DNA from: a virus
IMG/VR virus record: IMGVR_UViG_3300008116_000067
Location: 1 to 64,000 of that record
Length of the DNA: 64,000 bases
Reading direction: 5' to 3' (one strand)
The notes beneath the pieces were generated by a model. That model was not told the origin of the DNA. It was given only the letters and a program-made list of their open reading frames with translations, and searched no databases. Position 1 is the first letter of the stretch. Each line of letters opens with the position of its first letter. The position numbers and the translations under genes were made by a program. This document shows positions 12,156 to 21,038 of the stretch, piece by piece.

Positions 12156-13104
12156 AAAAATCTTTTTCAACATCAAAAGTTGATTTCTTACCAACATTTT
12201 TCAATTCATCTTTAATCCATCTATCAGCAACTTGTCTTCCAGCATTCTTTAATTTTAAAAGAAAATTTAAATCAGTATTCATTTTAGTTGAGTAATCTAA
12301 TTTACCTAATGTTTCATAACCAGATATTAAGTGTACAAATATTTCTTCACTTCCATATTTACCTAAATCTAAACCATCTCTAATTAATTCATTTCTAATT
12401 TGTATCATTCTCATTTCATTCATTAATGAGGAATTGAAACATATTTCAGTTACTCTATCATTTATATCTTTTGCATTCATAGGAACTTGATTTATATTTA
12501 TAGAGTTTAACTTAATTAAGATTAAATCTGTTACTTTTGAGTTTAGAATTAGTGGTGAAAGTGGTGGATTTCCCATATATCCACCATCCCAATAGTAATC
12601 ATCACCAATTTTAACAGCTTGAAAGACACTTGGTAGAGCAGTTGATGCCATTACCGAGTCAATTGTAATGTTTCTACCATTAAATATTTTTACATTATTA
12701 GTTTTAACATTTGTTGCACAGATGAATAATTTCACATTAGTCTTTTTTAGCTCATTAAAATCAACTATATTTAGTAATATATTTCTTAAAGGATTTATAT
12801 TAAGTGGATTGAATTGGTAGGGAGATATAAATTGAGTGAAATATTCAACAAACGGATAACTTAATTTAAATCCATGTTTGGATATATCTACCCAAAGTTT
12901 TTCAAGTAGTTCTTTGGCTTTTTGGCGACCGCCTATATGTAAACCCCATGTCATTACAACAGCATTTACAGCACCAGCTGAAGTACCACAAATTGAATCA
13001 AATGATAACTCTTTTTCATCAAGTTCTAACAATCTATCCAACACACCCCAAGCGAAGGCTCCGTGAGAGCCTCCTCCTTGTAGTGCTAATCCTATTTTAC
13101 TCAT
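12142..13104 (-). CDS. Patatin-like phospholipase
   Basis: 320-residue patatin-family lipid acyl hydrolase. It has the oxyanion loop QGGGSHG (9-15), the nucleophile GTSAG (S42) and the catalytic DGG (D173). No signal peptide is seen, so it should act in the cytoplasm or at the inner membrane. Its 3' end overlaps the convergent Nudix gene and it starts just after the transaldolase stop on the same strand. Possible roles are membrane weakening before lysis or lipid remodelling. Some patatins act in anti-phage defence, but none of the partner genes are present. Confidence 0.92.
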   Translation of the reverse strand: MSKIGLALQGGGSHGAFAWGVLDRLLELDEKELSFDSICGTSAGAVNAVVMTWGLHIGGRQKAKELLEKLWVDISKHGFKLSYPFVEYFTQFISPYQFNPLNINPLRNILLNIVDFNELKKTNVKLFICATNVKTNNVKIFNGRNITIDSVMASTALPSVFQAVKIGDDYYWDGGYMGNPPLSPLILNSKVTDLILIKLNSININQVPMNAKDINDRVTEICFNSSLMNEMRMIQIRNELIRDGLDLGKYGSEEIFVHLISGYETLGKLDYSTKMNTDLNFLLKLKNAGRQVADRWIKDELKNVGKKSTFDVEKDFFNKY

Positions 13105-13105
13105 A

Positions 13106-13762
13106 TTAAATAAACTTTTTAGTATCTTCGATAAACTTTTCTAAACCAATATCAGTTAGTGGGTGATTTAAAAGAGATTTTATTACATCTAATGGAGCAG
13201 TTATAACATCACAACCTAATTTAGAACATTCTATAATGTGCATTGGATTTCTAAGAGATGCTGCTAAAACTTTTGTTTTTATATCAGAGTAATTATCAAA
13301 TATAGATAAAATATCTTTAATTAGTTTTACCCCATCAGATGATACATCATCTAATCTTCCAACAAACGGTGAAACGTATGTAGCACCAGCTTTAGCTGCT
13401 AAAAGAGCTTGACCTGGAGAAAATATTAAAGTACAGTTTGTTTTAATTCCATTTTTGGATAACTTTTTAATCACTTTAATACCATCAGCAGTCATAGGTA
13501 CTTTAACAACTATATTTTCATGTAGTTTTGATAGTTTCAAACCTTCTTCTAACATTGATTCGTAATTAGTTGAAAGAACTTCAGCTGATACGTGACCGGA
13601 TGTGATGTCACAAATATCAATATAATGTTGTAAAACATTTTGATGACCTTGAATTCCTTCTTTAGCCATAAGAGATGGATTTGTTGTAACACCATCTAAT
13701 ATACCAAGTTCGTGAGCTTCTTTGATTTGATTTAGGTTTGCTGTGTCGATAAAAAATTTCAT
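13106..13762 (-). CDS. talC: Transaldolase (TalC/FSA-type)
   Basis: 218-residue small transaldolase of the TalC/fructose-6-phosphate aldolase group. The start MKFFIDTANL, GVTTNPSL (24-31), the Schiff-base lysine K87 in VVKVPM, and the later SPFVGR and AAS.RN segments are all visible. It would move dihydroxyacetone units in the pentose phosphate pathway. TalC is a known auxiliary metabolic gene of cyanophages, thought to raise ribose-phosphate and NADPH for nucleotide synthesis; a similar role here is inference. It forms a minus-strand run with the patatin gene. Confidence 0.93.
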   Translation of the reverse strand: MKFFIDTANLNQIKEAHELGILDGVTTNPSLMAKEGIQGHQNVLQHYIDICDITSGHVSAEVLSTNYESMLEEGLKLSKLHENIVVKVPMTADGIKVIKKLSKNGIKTNCTLIFSPGQALLAAKAGATYVSPFVGRLDDVSSDGVKLIKDILSIFDNYSDIKTKVLAASLRNPMHIIECSKLGCDVITAPLDVIKSLLNHPLTDIGLEKFIEDTKKFI

Positions 13763-13777
13763 ATTTTATTTTATTTT

Positions 13778-13897
13778 TTAAAAGTTAGGATCGTTAGGAT
13801 CTAATTCTTTTACAATGTGTTCTTCTATCCAAGACTTTGGTATATAAGATAAGAGTGAATAGATAACACCAACTAAGATTAATGTAAATGGTAGCAT
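13778..13897 (-). CDS. Small single-pass membrane protein (39 aa)
   Basis: Short ORF encoding an N-terminal hydrophobic helix (PFTLILVGVIYSLLSYI) and an acidic tail (WIEEHIVKEL then DPNDPNF). It fits between the transaldolase and the 176-residue gene with no overlap. Function unknown; small membrane peptides like this are common in large phages. Confidence 0.6.
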   Translation of the reverse strand: MLPFTLILVGVIYSLLSYIPKSWIEEHIVKELDPNDPNF

Positions 13898-13899
13898 AA

Positions 13900-14430
13900 T
13901 TATTTCTTCTTTTTTAATAACTCTTTTGCTGACTTAAAGTTAGCTATAGTTTCATCTGAAAGATTTTTTGTGGGTAGTGATTGAAAATTGTGACATCTTA
14001 AAACTGTTTCATACCATTCAACTGAATTGCTTACATTTAAGAGTATAAAGTTTTTAAGTCTATAATTGTTAACTATTTCTTTGAATGTGTCTTTATTACA
14101 ACCATGTACTCTTAATTTTTCTAATATTGTATTTTTTTGTCTTCCCTTTTCAGCAATTTCTTCTAACATATTCCTAAAGTTTAAGATAGCTTCCTCATAC
14201 TTATCTGTTTCACCTAAGATAACTTTTAGTTGAGTATCTCTATCTCTTTCTTTAATTGTATTTTTGAAAAATTCCGAAGCTTGATAAGAGCTTTTGAATT
14301 CAAATTCAAAAATTTCGCCAATTGTATTTTCACTAATAGCTTTCATAAGAGCTTTTTCATTTCTGAAAAACTTACCGCTACCCCATTTTCTTTTTAAGAA
14401 AAAGACTTTATTATTTTTCTGATTCCACAT
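13900..14430 (-). CDS. Hypothetical protein (176 aa)
   Basis: Charged, helix-rich protein with no family I recognise. It starts 20 nt inside the upstream gene (14411-14743), so the two are likely coupled. The N-terminus WNQKNNKVFFLKRKWGSGKFF is basic and the C-terminus ends KELLKKKK. No transmembrane segment or catalytic motif is seen. Confidence 0.65.
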   Translation of the reverse strand: MWNQKNNKVFFLKRKWGSGKFFRNEKALMKAISENTIGEIFEFEFKSSYQASEFFKNTIKERDRDTQLKVILGETDKYEEAILNFRNMLEEIAEKGRQKNTILEKLRVHGCNKDTFKEIVNNYRLKNFILLNVSNSVEWYETVLRCHNFQSLPTKNLSDETIANFKSAKELLKKKK

Positions 14431-14743
14431 CTTTACACATTTTTTCTACTATATCTTCTTCGATTAAATCTTCAACATCTTTGTTTTCATTTACAAATAA
14501 ATCTGTAGCATCTTGTATATCAACATCTACGTTATTATTTTTAAAGAATTCTTTCATCTTTTCCAAATTGATTTGGTTGCAAATAACAACTGATGTTATG
14601 AAATTATTTTCGTTAACTAAATCAACTGATAATTTCAAATCTAAATCCAACATAGCTTGTTGATCTTTTTCTGAAAGATTATTATTTAGATTCTTATTTG
14701 TTTCTTCAGTAAGATTTGTATTTATTAAATAAACTCTATTCAT
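14411..14743 (-). CDS. Hypothetical acidic protein (110 aa)
   Basis: Acidic protein, rich in Asn, Asp and Glu, with no recognised domain. It precedes and overlaps the 176-residue gene. The segment FITSVVICNQINLEKMKEFF suggests a small alpha/beta fold. Function unknown. Confidence 0.62.
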   Translation of the reverse strand: MNRVYLINTNLTEETNKNLNNNLSEKDQQAMLDLDLKLSVDLVNENNFITSVVICNQINLEKMKEFFKNNNVDVDIQDATDLFVNENKDVEDLIEEDIVEKMCKDVESEK

Positions 14744-14797
14744 ATTAGGTAATATTTTTTATTTATATGAAAAATTCCTTAAAAAGTTATTTAAGTA

Positions 14798-14808
14798 TTT
14801 AATATATA
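14798..14808 (+). promoter_or_regulatory. Late-type promoter TTTAATATATA
   Basis: TATATA ends exactly 4 nt before the ATG at 14813. The same spacing recurs at many genes of this window. Confidence 0.6.
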
Positions 14809-14812
14809 TGTA

Positions 14813-15100
14813 ATGAAATACATTAAAGAATGGGCTTTATTTGAGAGTTATAACTCGGTTGATGAATTTGTTTATTTTGTTGTTAATAGTTTGAAGAAGT
14901 ATAATATTTTTCAATCTGAAATGACAGATTTAATTGATAGATATTATAATGAGATTGAAGAGGCTTATAATAATGGTAAACAACCATTTCAAGTTGCTGA
15001 AAAAATTGCTAAGGATTTAAATTTAGATAGTGGTGGTCTAATGCAATATAGAGTAGGTGGTAGTCATGGTGCTGGTTATCAAGAAATAAAATATTTATAA
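14813..15100 (+). CDS. Small protein with packaged-protein-type N-terminus
   Basis: 95 residues. The start MKYIKEWALFESYNS fits the MKxxKxFxxFxxE signal seen in about nineteen proteins here. The rest is an alpha-helical domain with a Gly-rich C-terminus (GGSHGAGY). It is the first of three closely spaced plus-strand genes. Probably a minor virion or internal protein; no known domain. Confidence 0.65.
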   Translation: MKYIKEWALFESYNSVDEFVYFVVNSLKKYNIFQSEMTDLIDRYYNEIEEAYNNGKQPFQVAEKIAKDLNLDSGGLMQYRVGGSHGAGYQEIKYL

Positions 15101-15102
15101 TT

Positions 15103-15399
15103 ATGAAAAGAATTAAAACATATGATCAATTTTTTGAAGATGGTACAGCTGCTGTAAATGCTTCAACAACAGCCGGTATGGGTGCCGTTACAAATGCTGT
15201 AGTTGGTTCTATACCTGGTGTTCCTAATGGTGCTCCTGGTAGTGATGCTACATTTACTTTAGGTGGAGTTGCTACTAAACAACCAGTTGGTGGACCAGCT
15301 GATGTTTCTGATGCTAGATTTCTTAAAAAGGAAAAAACTAACAAAGTAGAAGATATTAAGAAAAAGAAAAAAGAAAAAGATGATGAAACATCTAAGTAG
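15103..15399 (+). CDS. Small protein with packaged-type N-terminus, Ala/Gly-rich middle
   Basis: 98 residues: MKRIKTYDQFFEDG, then an Ala/Gly/Thr/Pro-rich segment (about 14-70), then a strongly basic Lys-rich tail overlapping the next start by 20 nt. The low-complexity middle and basic tail suggest a flexible DNA-binding or virion-internal protein. No known domain. Confidence 0.6.
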   Translation: MKRIKTYDQFFEDGTAAVNASTTAGMGAVTNAVVGSIPGVPNGAPGSDATFTLGGVATKQPVGGPADVSDARFLKKEKTNKVEDIKKKKKEKDDETSK

Positions 15400-16069
15400 T
15401 TTTAAAATTTTTGAGAAAAAAGAAGAAAAGACTAAAGCTCAAGAAATGATTGAAGATTTCAAAAAAGAGTTTGGTACTGAATTAGATGATAAATTTGAAG
15501 TTGAACAGATTGAACTTTTGATTAAGGCATTTAAATTCTTTAACGAAAAGTTTATCAAAAATAAAATACATAAAATAAAATTAGAAGATTTGGGTGGTGT
15601 TCATGGTAAATGGAAAGATACACCTAAAAAGAAAAATATGACTTTAAATCCAAGTATTTTTAAATTTAAAAAAGAATTTGAAAATGGAGTTGATGATGTT
15701 CCTTATAAATTATTTGTTATTGTTCATGAAATAGGACATTGTATAGACCATATTGAAAAGGTATCATTTTCTAAAAAATGGCAATCAATTTCTGGTTGGA
15801 AAAAATGTGATAGAGATGAAGTTATACCTAAAGGATATGATCGATATATAGAAAAAAGAAAGGGAAGAGAAAAAGCTGGTCCAAAAAAATCAAACTGGGT
15901 TCATAAAGAAGATGCTGATTTTTGTAGAAAATATTCTTCAAGAAATCCGAGAGAAGATTTTGCTGATAGTTTTGCTTTTGCTGTCTTTAAAGTTTGGAAT
16001 AAGTTTAAAGGAGAAGGTGGTAAAGAAAAACTTGAAATAGTTAAAAAAGTTTTATGTGAAATAGATTAA
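15380..16069 (+). CDS. Putative zinc metalloprotease
   Basis: 229 residues with the zinc-binding helix HEIGHCIDH at 116-124, the core signature of gluzincin or M78-like proteases. The N-terminus MMKHLSSFKIFEKKEE fits the packaged-protein signal, so the protease may be carried in the capsid and injected, or act in head maturation. The late ...REDFADSFAFAVF segment has an Asp/Glu that could serve as third ligand. It closes the plus-strand trio and ends at a terminator. Confidence 0.78.
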   Translation: MMKHLSSFKIFEKKEEKTKAQEMIEDFKKEFGTELDDKFEVEQIELLIKAFKFFNEKFIKNKIHKIKLEDLGGVHGKWKDTPKKKNMTLNPSIFKFKKEFENGVDDVPYKLFVIVHEIGHCIDHIEKVSFSKKWQSISGWKKCDRDEVIPKGYDRYIEKRKGREKAGPKKSNWVHKEDADFCRKYSSRNPREDFADSFAFAVFKVWNKFKGEGGKEKLEIVKKVLCEID

Positions 16070-16100
16070 AAAAAGACACTCATTTGAGTGTCTTTTTTTT
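16067..16100. terminator. Bidirectional terminator
   Basis: AAAGACACTCA-TTTG-AGTGTCTTT with flanking A and T runs, between convergent genes. Confidence 0.9.
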
Positions 16101-16686
16101 ATAAATCTCTACTTTTACTATCTAAGAATTGTTTTTCTTCTTCTGATAAAGAATCTAAACCTTCTTTACCAATCTTATCTAAGATAGAATCAACGTCAAA
16201 TTCTGTTTGATTTTGATAATCTTGATTTACAACATCTTTTATTATTTCAATATCTACAAAGTTTTTATCAATTTCTGGAATTGATCTTTTAATTTCTTCA
16301 TTTCCATAATATTCACACTCAACCATCATTTTAACTTTAGTTATTTCTGCAACAACTTTGAAAACACTTTCGGGAATAATACCTTTTGGTATTCTATCAG
16401 AAACAATGAAATTTCCAACTTTCATGGTTATATTAACTCTTACTTTGGACATTTCAAAATTGAGTCTTTCTTCATACATCATTTTTGATGTCATTTCTGA
16501 AATTTCTTCAAATTTCTCTGATGAATTATGACTTTTTGGAACAAAGAACCCAAATGAGCAATAAAACTCAATCTTTGATTCATCAACTTCTTTTTTTGAG
16601 AAACTAACAGATTTGACATTTTCAATCCATTGTTGAATCTCTTCAAATTTAACTAATTCGTCTCTCTTAATATCGACTGTAAACAT
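16099..16686 (-). CDS. Hypothetical protein with Bacteroidetes LDKI...SLT-type tail
   Basis: 195 residues. No known domain in the first 160. The C-terminus SILDKIGKEGLDSLSEEEK is a short motif frequent at the ends of Bacteroidetes proteins, for example the DUF6576 tail of rhomboid proteins, and it recurs at 51967-52464. A -7-like TATATTTG lies upstream (16716-16723) without a clear -33. Function unknown. Confidence 0.7.
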   Translation of the reverse strand: MFTVDIKRDELVKFEEIQQWIENVKSVSFSKKEVDESKIEFYCSFGFFVPKSHNSSEKFEEISEMTSKMMYEERLNFEMSKVRVNITMKVGNFIVSDRIPKGIIPESVFKVVAEITKVKMMVECEYYGNEEIKRSIPEIDKNFVDIEIIKDVVNQDYQNQTEFDVDSILDKIGKEGLDSLSEEEKQFLDSKSRDL

Positions 16687-16731
16687 ATAAAATAAATTAT
16701 TAATTAATGATACTACAAATATAAGGAAAGT

Positions 16732-18378
16732 TTAGATAACTCTAGCATATCTTGGTGTAGAAAATCCACCTGTGTGAATGGAAAGAGCGTATAATAATAT
16801 CTTAGTTAGTATTTTATCAACTTCATTTTTAGTATTTCTTTCTCCGTTTGATAGAGTTCTTGGTGATTCATCTTTATTATCAATAATACTAAGTGCTCTT
16901 ATTATTTGAAGAGATTGAATTTTTGATATTAGTTTTTTTTCTAAACTATTATTATTTCTACCCTTTAAGTCATATGTTATTTTTATACCTACTGGTTTAT
17001 ATTTAGATATTTGATAATTTATATCATCTATAATATTTTTTAATTCATCAACCGTTTTTTCTTTTAATTCATCAACCGTCTGTAATGGATTTTCTTTAAT
17101 AACAGAATAAACATACTTATAAAAAGGTGATTCTTCAATAAATTTTTTCATCATTGTGAAATTTATCTTTCCATGTCTAGCATAAACACCATCAATTTCA
17201 GCATCAACATTTTGAAATTTACTAGAATCTGTTGTATCAATTTTTATATTTCTTTGTCTAATAATTGGTTTAATTTGTCCTTTTGGTATCCAAGTAGATA
17301 AAGTGTCAATTTTAGATCCAATTCCCTTATCAACTTCTGGTTCTAAATGAAATTCAGTAACATCAAAATCTGGTAACTCAGCACCAGCTTCATTGTTTGT
17401 AATCACACGTCCACTTAATAGTTTAACACCAATTTTCTTTAGTGAAATAGGTATAAGTGTTCTTTTTTCAAATTCAGCATTTAATATTCTATTTAAATCT
17501 AAGATATCAACTGCTTTTTTTATTGAGTTACATATTTCATCATAATCATCTTGATTAGAAGTTATAGCCCAAACATCAGCTGGGCAATATTTAGAAAAGT
17601 CCGTAGTTATAAACTGTTTGTAATATTTTGGAAATTCACTAAACTCATCAGCTTTGGATAGTATTTTAAATTTATTTAAAATTACTTTATTTATTGAGTT
17701 TGGATTTTTATCTGAATTATGATAGAATTGATAATTAATTCTATCATCAAATAAAATTCTACCACCAGAACTCGCATTAGCTATATTATTAATAGAGTTT
17801 TTAAAAGTAGCCATCCAAAATTTATCATATAAAAAATAATCCATATTTCTGATTTTAAAATCATTTGTTATGTGGCAATTATTTGGATATACTTCACCTA
17901 TAAATTGATCTAAATATTCATTAACATCATTTTGCGTAAAGTTTCTACCTAATTCTATTCTTCTTGATATTAAAAACATTTGAATTATTTCATTCTCATT
18001 TGTGTTCATACCAGCCCCAGAAGATCCAAAATCAATAGATTTGAATAGGTCTGTTAGTTTATATGTATTACCATCAGAGGTTTTGAAAACTTTATTTCTA
18101 GCAAAAAATGGTTTTGATTTTTCTGGAGAGAAATTTCCGTGTTCATCGGTTATTTGAGATAGGGGATCTAAATCACTATCTATATCAATATATTGATTTG
18201 ATCTTTTATCTAATATTTGTGTTACGATAATCTTAGTACCATTTGGTAATTCGAGAGGTTTATTATTTCTTATTTTATCAATTAAAATATCACCCCTTAG
18301 TTTATCATCTTTTGACTTTTCTAAGTCTTTAAATTTTAAATTTGCTTCAAAGAATTTACTAAATTTAATGATCTCCAT
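16732..18378 (-). CDS. Large packaged-type protein (548 aa), unknown
   Basis: Starts MEIIKFSKFFEANLKF, fitting the packaged-protein signal, and has a TATATA 4 nt upstream of the ATG. The remainder is a soluble alpha/beta protein without a recognised motif; a repeated short phrase KEKTVDELK occurs twice near residue 440. It could be an internal head protein injected with DNA. The size and position resemble T4 Alt-type internal proteins, but no ADP-ribosyltransferase motif was found. Confidence 0.68.
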   Translation of the reverse strand: MEIIKFSKFFEANLKFKDLEKSKDDKLRGDILIDKIRNNKPLELPNGTKIIVTQILDKRSNQYIDIDSDLDPLSQITDEHGNFSPEKSKPFFARNKVFKTSDGNTYKLTDLFKSIDFGSSGAGMNTNENEIIQMFLISRRIELGRNFTQNDVNEYLDQFIGEVYPNNCHITNDFKIRNMDYFLYDKFWMATFKNSINNIANASSGGRILFDDRINYQFYHNSDKNPNSINKVILNKFKILSKADEFSEFPKYYKQFITTDFSKYCPADVWAITSNQDDYDEICNSIKKAVDILDLNRILNAEFEKRTLIPISLKKIGVKLLSGRVITNNEAGAELPDFDVTEFHLEPEVDKGIGSKIDTLSTWIPKGQIKPIIRQRNIKIDTTDSSKFQNVDAEIDGVYARHGKINFTMMKKFIEESPFYKYVYSVIKENPLQTVDELKEKTVDELKNIIDDINYQISKYKPVGIKITYDLKGRNNNSLEKKLISKIQSLQIIRALSIIDNKDESPRTLSNGERNTKNEVDKILTKILLYALSIHTGGFSTPRYARVI

Positions 18379-18382
18379 AAAC

Positions 18383-18393
18383 TATATATAAAA
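18383..18393 (-). promoter_or_regulatory. Late-type promoter TATATA
   Basis: TATATA 4 nt before the ATG of the 548-residue gene. Confidence 0.55.
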
Positions 18394-18402
18394 TATATAA
18401 TT

Positions 18403-18951
18403 TTATAAAGTATCTTTTTTGGGTTTAAATATCTCCAAAACTTTTATCTTAACAATAATTCTACCAGTTTTGTGATTTCCTATTTTATTGAATGCGTTTT
18501 TGCTTAAATCAATTCTCATGCCTTTGGTACCACCCATTCTATCAGTTATTTCAACTGTATCTGATTTATTATTACTTATATTAGTAACTAAAATTCTACT
18601 CTTTTTTGGTAAGTGATTATAAGCAGCAGTTGAGTATTCTCTGTGAACTTTTCGGTGTCCATCGGTTTTATACCAGGTTGCTATATGATCGGTTTTCTCA
18701 ATTTTATCAATATTGTGTTTAACTTCTGTTTTGATAAACTTTATGTTTTTATCTAATTCTTTTTTAAAACCTTTTTCGGTATTATTAAAATCAATTGGTT
18801 TTGATAGTTTTAGAACTTTTATATCTTTAAAATTATTTCTTAATCTTAAATCAATTTTTGTATTTGCTTTTTTATTTATTGCGTAAATAAAATTATAAGT
18901 TAAAGATGAACTTATAAAAATAAGTAAAAGCGTAGCTATTATTCTCTTCAT
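18403..18951 (-). CDS. RlpA-like double-psi beta-barrel protein
   Basis: 182 residues with an N-terminal membrane/signal segment (about 3-24) and a C-terminal RlpA-like domain: HIATWYK near 91, YSTAAYNHLPKKSRILVTN near 109, and VEITDRMG....RIDLSKNAF near 137. RlpA-type domains bind or cleave glycan strands lacking stem peptides. In this lysis-rich neighbourhood (the GH108 gene is next) a role in cell-wall processing at exit is likely. The Asp of TDRMG corresponds to the catalytic Asp of RlpA. Confidence 0.83.
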   Translation of the reverse strand: MKRIIATLLLIFISSSLTYNFIYAINKKANTKIDLRLRNNFKDIKVLKLSKPIDFNNTEKGFKKELDKNIKFIKTEVKHNIDKIEKTDHIATWYKTDGHRKVHREYSTAAYNHLPKKSRILVTNISNNKSDTVEITDRMGGTKGMRIDLSKNAFNKIGNHKTGRIIVKIKVLEIFKPKKDTL

Positions 18952-18999
18952 AAGGAATTTATTTTTAAAAATTATTATATGATTTAAAGGATGAAAAGT

Positions 19000-19188
19000 T
19001 TAAATATCTTTAAACTTTTTAATTATTCTATATTTTAGAAGTGGTTTATCGTTGATGGTGATATCACCTTTTTTATTTTTACCAATCTTTTTTACCTTGA
19101 CTTTTTTATTTTTGAATCTACCGCCTAATACAGTATCACCAACTTCAATTGGAATTTTTATATCTTCAAATGTTTTTAAGTATTTCAT
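19000..19188 (-). CDS. Small basic protein with packaged-type start
   Basis: 62 residues, MKYLKTFEDIKIP followed by a basic, beta-rich part (EVGDTVLGG..KVKVKKIGKNKKG) that looks like an SH3/KOW-like barrel. It overlaps by 4 nt the GH108 gene upstream. Function unknown. Confidence 0.6.
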   Translation of the reverse strand: MKYLKTFEDIKIPIEVGDTVLGGRFKNKKVKVKKIGKNKKGDITINDKPLLKYRIIKKFKDI

Positions 19189-20573
19189 GAAAATGTATTA
19201 ATTGGTTTTTCTAATCTATTTTCCCAACCTTTTCCAAACTCTTCTTTCTCATCAGCATCGGCATTTGTCAAGTATTGTTCTAATCTATTATTTTTTATAA
19301 ATTTATGTAATTTTTTAAGATCTTCATTATCCATTTTATTTATAACTGGTGTTAATTTGTCATGAACATCGTTCCAACTATCAATATTATCAACATCATG
19401 TCCTAAATCATCCATAGCATAAACTAAGACTTTCTTAGCAGCTCCTGGTCCTTGATTAACACAAGCATCATATAAAATGTTCGCAATTGGTTGGCTTTTA
19501 ATATTGTGAAATCCTTGTGGATTCCAATATTCAGCTTCGTATATTTTAGTTGCAGTCTCTTTTGATAAAGTCTTCATTATGTTTTTCCATTTGACACCTA
19601 TATCTTTTTTATTAACAAACTTTTGATCAAGTTTCCATTGTTCGCCAAAAGAAAGTAATCCTCTACCACAGAGTTCTTCATATCTATGACCATAACATTG
19701 TTTTAAAGCTTTAATTTCTTCATTTGTTGATGGTTTTATATTTGTTTTTATTAATGTGAAGGCTGCTATACCATGATTTGTACCAATTAAATATCCAGAT
19801 TTATCACCGGTTGTATAATTTCCACCATCTGTTGGATTTTCTGTATATCCACCCTCAGCAAATGAGACTAATTTATTAGCTTCATCAAAAGAAGATTTTT
19901 TTGAGTTATCAACTTTAGTGTCTTTAACTTCAGCGCTGACCGTAGTTTCTTTCTCTGGTGAAATTGAAGTCATTTTAACTTCTTTTAAAACTGGTTCTTT
20001 AGCTATATCACTATCAGTTATCAACTTACCGATTGGTAAACTTGTTACAGTGAATATTAGAATTGCTAATCTTGTAAACAAGTCTTTTTTAATAGTATAT
20101 GGTAATTCTTTTAATTCTTGAACAAACTTATCAAAATACTTTTTAACTTGTTCTTTATCTAATTTTTGAATAAAGGCTTTGATTTTTTCAGTTGGAAAAA
20201 GTTTAATATCAAAACTAACAGGTTCTTCGCCTTGATTTATATAATCTTTAAATTTACCTAATTTTGTTCTTATTTTAGATGCTTTTGATTTAGCTAAATC
20301 AACATACTTTTTAATATCTTTTTTAAGATCTTTAGTTTGTTTTTCGATCTCCCACTCAATCTGTAATGGATCTTCATCTTTTGTCGGTTCAAACTTTTTG
20401 GACGGTTCGATATCCCAAGTGATAGTATCTCCTACATTTACTTTATCTTCAGGTTTAGTAAAATCCCACTCCATTGTAGGTGAATTACTTTCAACCATTT
20501 TGAAAATTTCATAGATTATTTGTTGAAATTGATTTTCTAAAAGAAAATCATCATATTTAGATATTTTGTTCAT
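19185..20573 (-). CDS. GH108 N-acetylmuramidase with membrane segment
   Basis: 462 residues. N-terminus MNKISKYDDFLLENQ (packaged-type signal), a charged helical region, a hydrophobic segment at about 167-185, then a GH108 muramidase from about 232: FAEGGYTENPTDGG with catalytic Glu E240, and AEYWNPQGFHNIKSQPIANILYD with DACVNQG further on, typical of the GH108 plus peptidoglycan-binding pair. It would cleave the MurNAc-GlcNAc bond. The membrane segment may make it a signal-anchor lysin or a virion-carried enzyme. TATATA lies 4 nt before the start. Confidence 0.88.
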   Translation of the reverse strand: MNKISKYDDFLLENQFQQIIYEIFKMVESNSPTMEWDFTKPEDKVNVGDTITWDIEPSKKFEPTKDEDPLQIEWEIEKQTKDLKKDIKKYVDLAKSKASKIRTKLGKFKDYINQGEEPVSFDIKLFPTEKIKAFIQKLDKEQVKKYFDKFVQELKELPYTIKKDLFTRLAILIFTVTSLPIGKLITDSDIAKEPVLKEVKMTSISPEKETTVSAEVKDTKVDNSKKSSFDEANKLVSFAEGGYTENPTDGGNYTTGDKSGYLIGTNHGIAAFTLIKTNIKPSTNEEIKALKQCYGHRYEELCGRGLLSFGEQWKLDQKFVNKKDIGVKWKNIMKTLSKETATKIYEAEYWNPQGFHNIKSQPIANILYDACVNQGPGAAKKVLVYAMDDLGHDVDNIDSWNDVHDKLTPVINKMDNEDLKKLHKFIKNNRLEQYLTNADADEKEEFGKGWENRLEKPINTFS

Positions 20574-20577
20574 AAAG

Positions 20578-20588
20578 TATATATTAAT
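20578..20588 (-). promoter_or_regulatory. Late-type promoter TTAATATATA
   Basis: TATATA 4 nt before the ATG of the GH108 gene. Confidence 0.58.
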
Positions 20589-20972
20589 TTATGAATCTTT
20601 TTTTCTATCCAACTTCTTCTGTTTTTGTTCTTCTGATAAAAAACTTGAAGGTAATATCTTATCTTCTTGTTTAAATACTTTTAATAATATGAAAACTAAT
20701 GTACCACCTGGTAAAATACTTAATGAAGTAAGACCTAAAACTTTGAAAAGATCACCAGCTTGTTCTTTAACTCTATTTTTCTCTTCTTTCGTCAAATCTC
20801 TTCTTTTACCATCTTCATCCAATAGTTCACCTCTCGATTCTTTTAAAACTAAATCGAATGCTTCTTTTGTTTCTTTGCCTTCTTTTTGTAACTTGTCAAT
20901 AAAATCGTCAAAACGATTTTTTAATTTATCGACAAGTCTATTTAGACCTTTCATTGACTTTAAGTATTTCAT
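20589..20972 (-). CDS. LETM1-like small membrane-associated protein
   Basis: 127 residues from the ATG at 20972 (MKYLKSMKGLN); a TTG 12 nt upstream is possible. The helix-rich body ends with EQAGDLFKVLGLTSLSILPGG and FKQEDKILPSSF, closely resembling the LETM1 core (a hydrophobic ILPGG segment followed by LPS.F), which is also found in Bacteroidetes LETM1-related proteins. One membrane segment is likely. It lies upstream of the GH108 gene and may help at the inner membrane; this link is inference. Confidence 0.65.
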   Translation of the reverse strand: MKYLKSMKGLNRLVDKLKNRFDDFIDKLQKEGKETKEAFDLVLKESRGELLDEDGKRRDLTKEEKNRVKEQAGDLFKVLGLTSLSILPGGTLVFILLKVFKQEDKILPSSFLSEEQKQKKLDRKKDS

Positions 20973-21038
20973 ATTATAAAACAAAAATATTAATAAGTTA
21001 TATACTATATATAAAAAAATATATTTAACTTTGTAATT

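Noticed and set aside
12142-13104. Anti-phage defence module (patatin effector)
   Set aside because: No cyclase, sensor or other CBASS-type partner is next to it; neighbours are Nudix and transaldolase genes.
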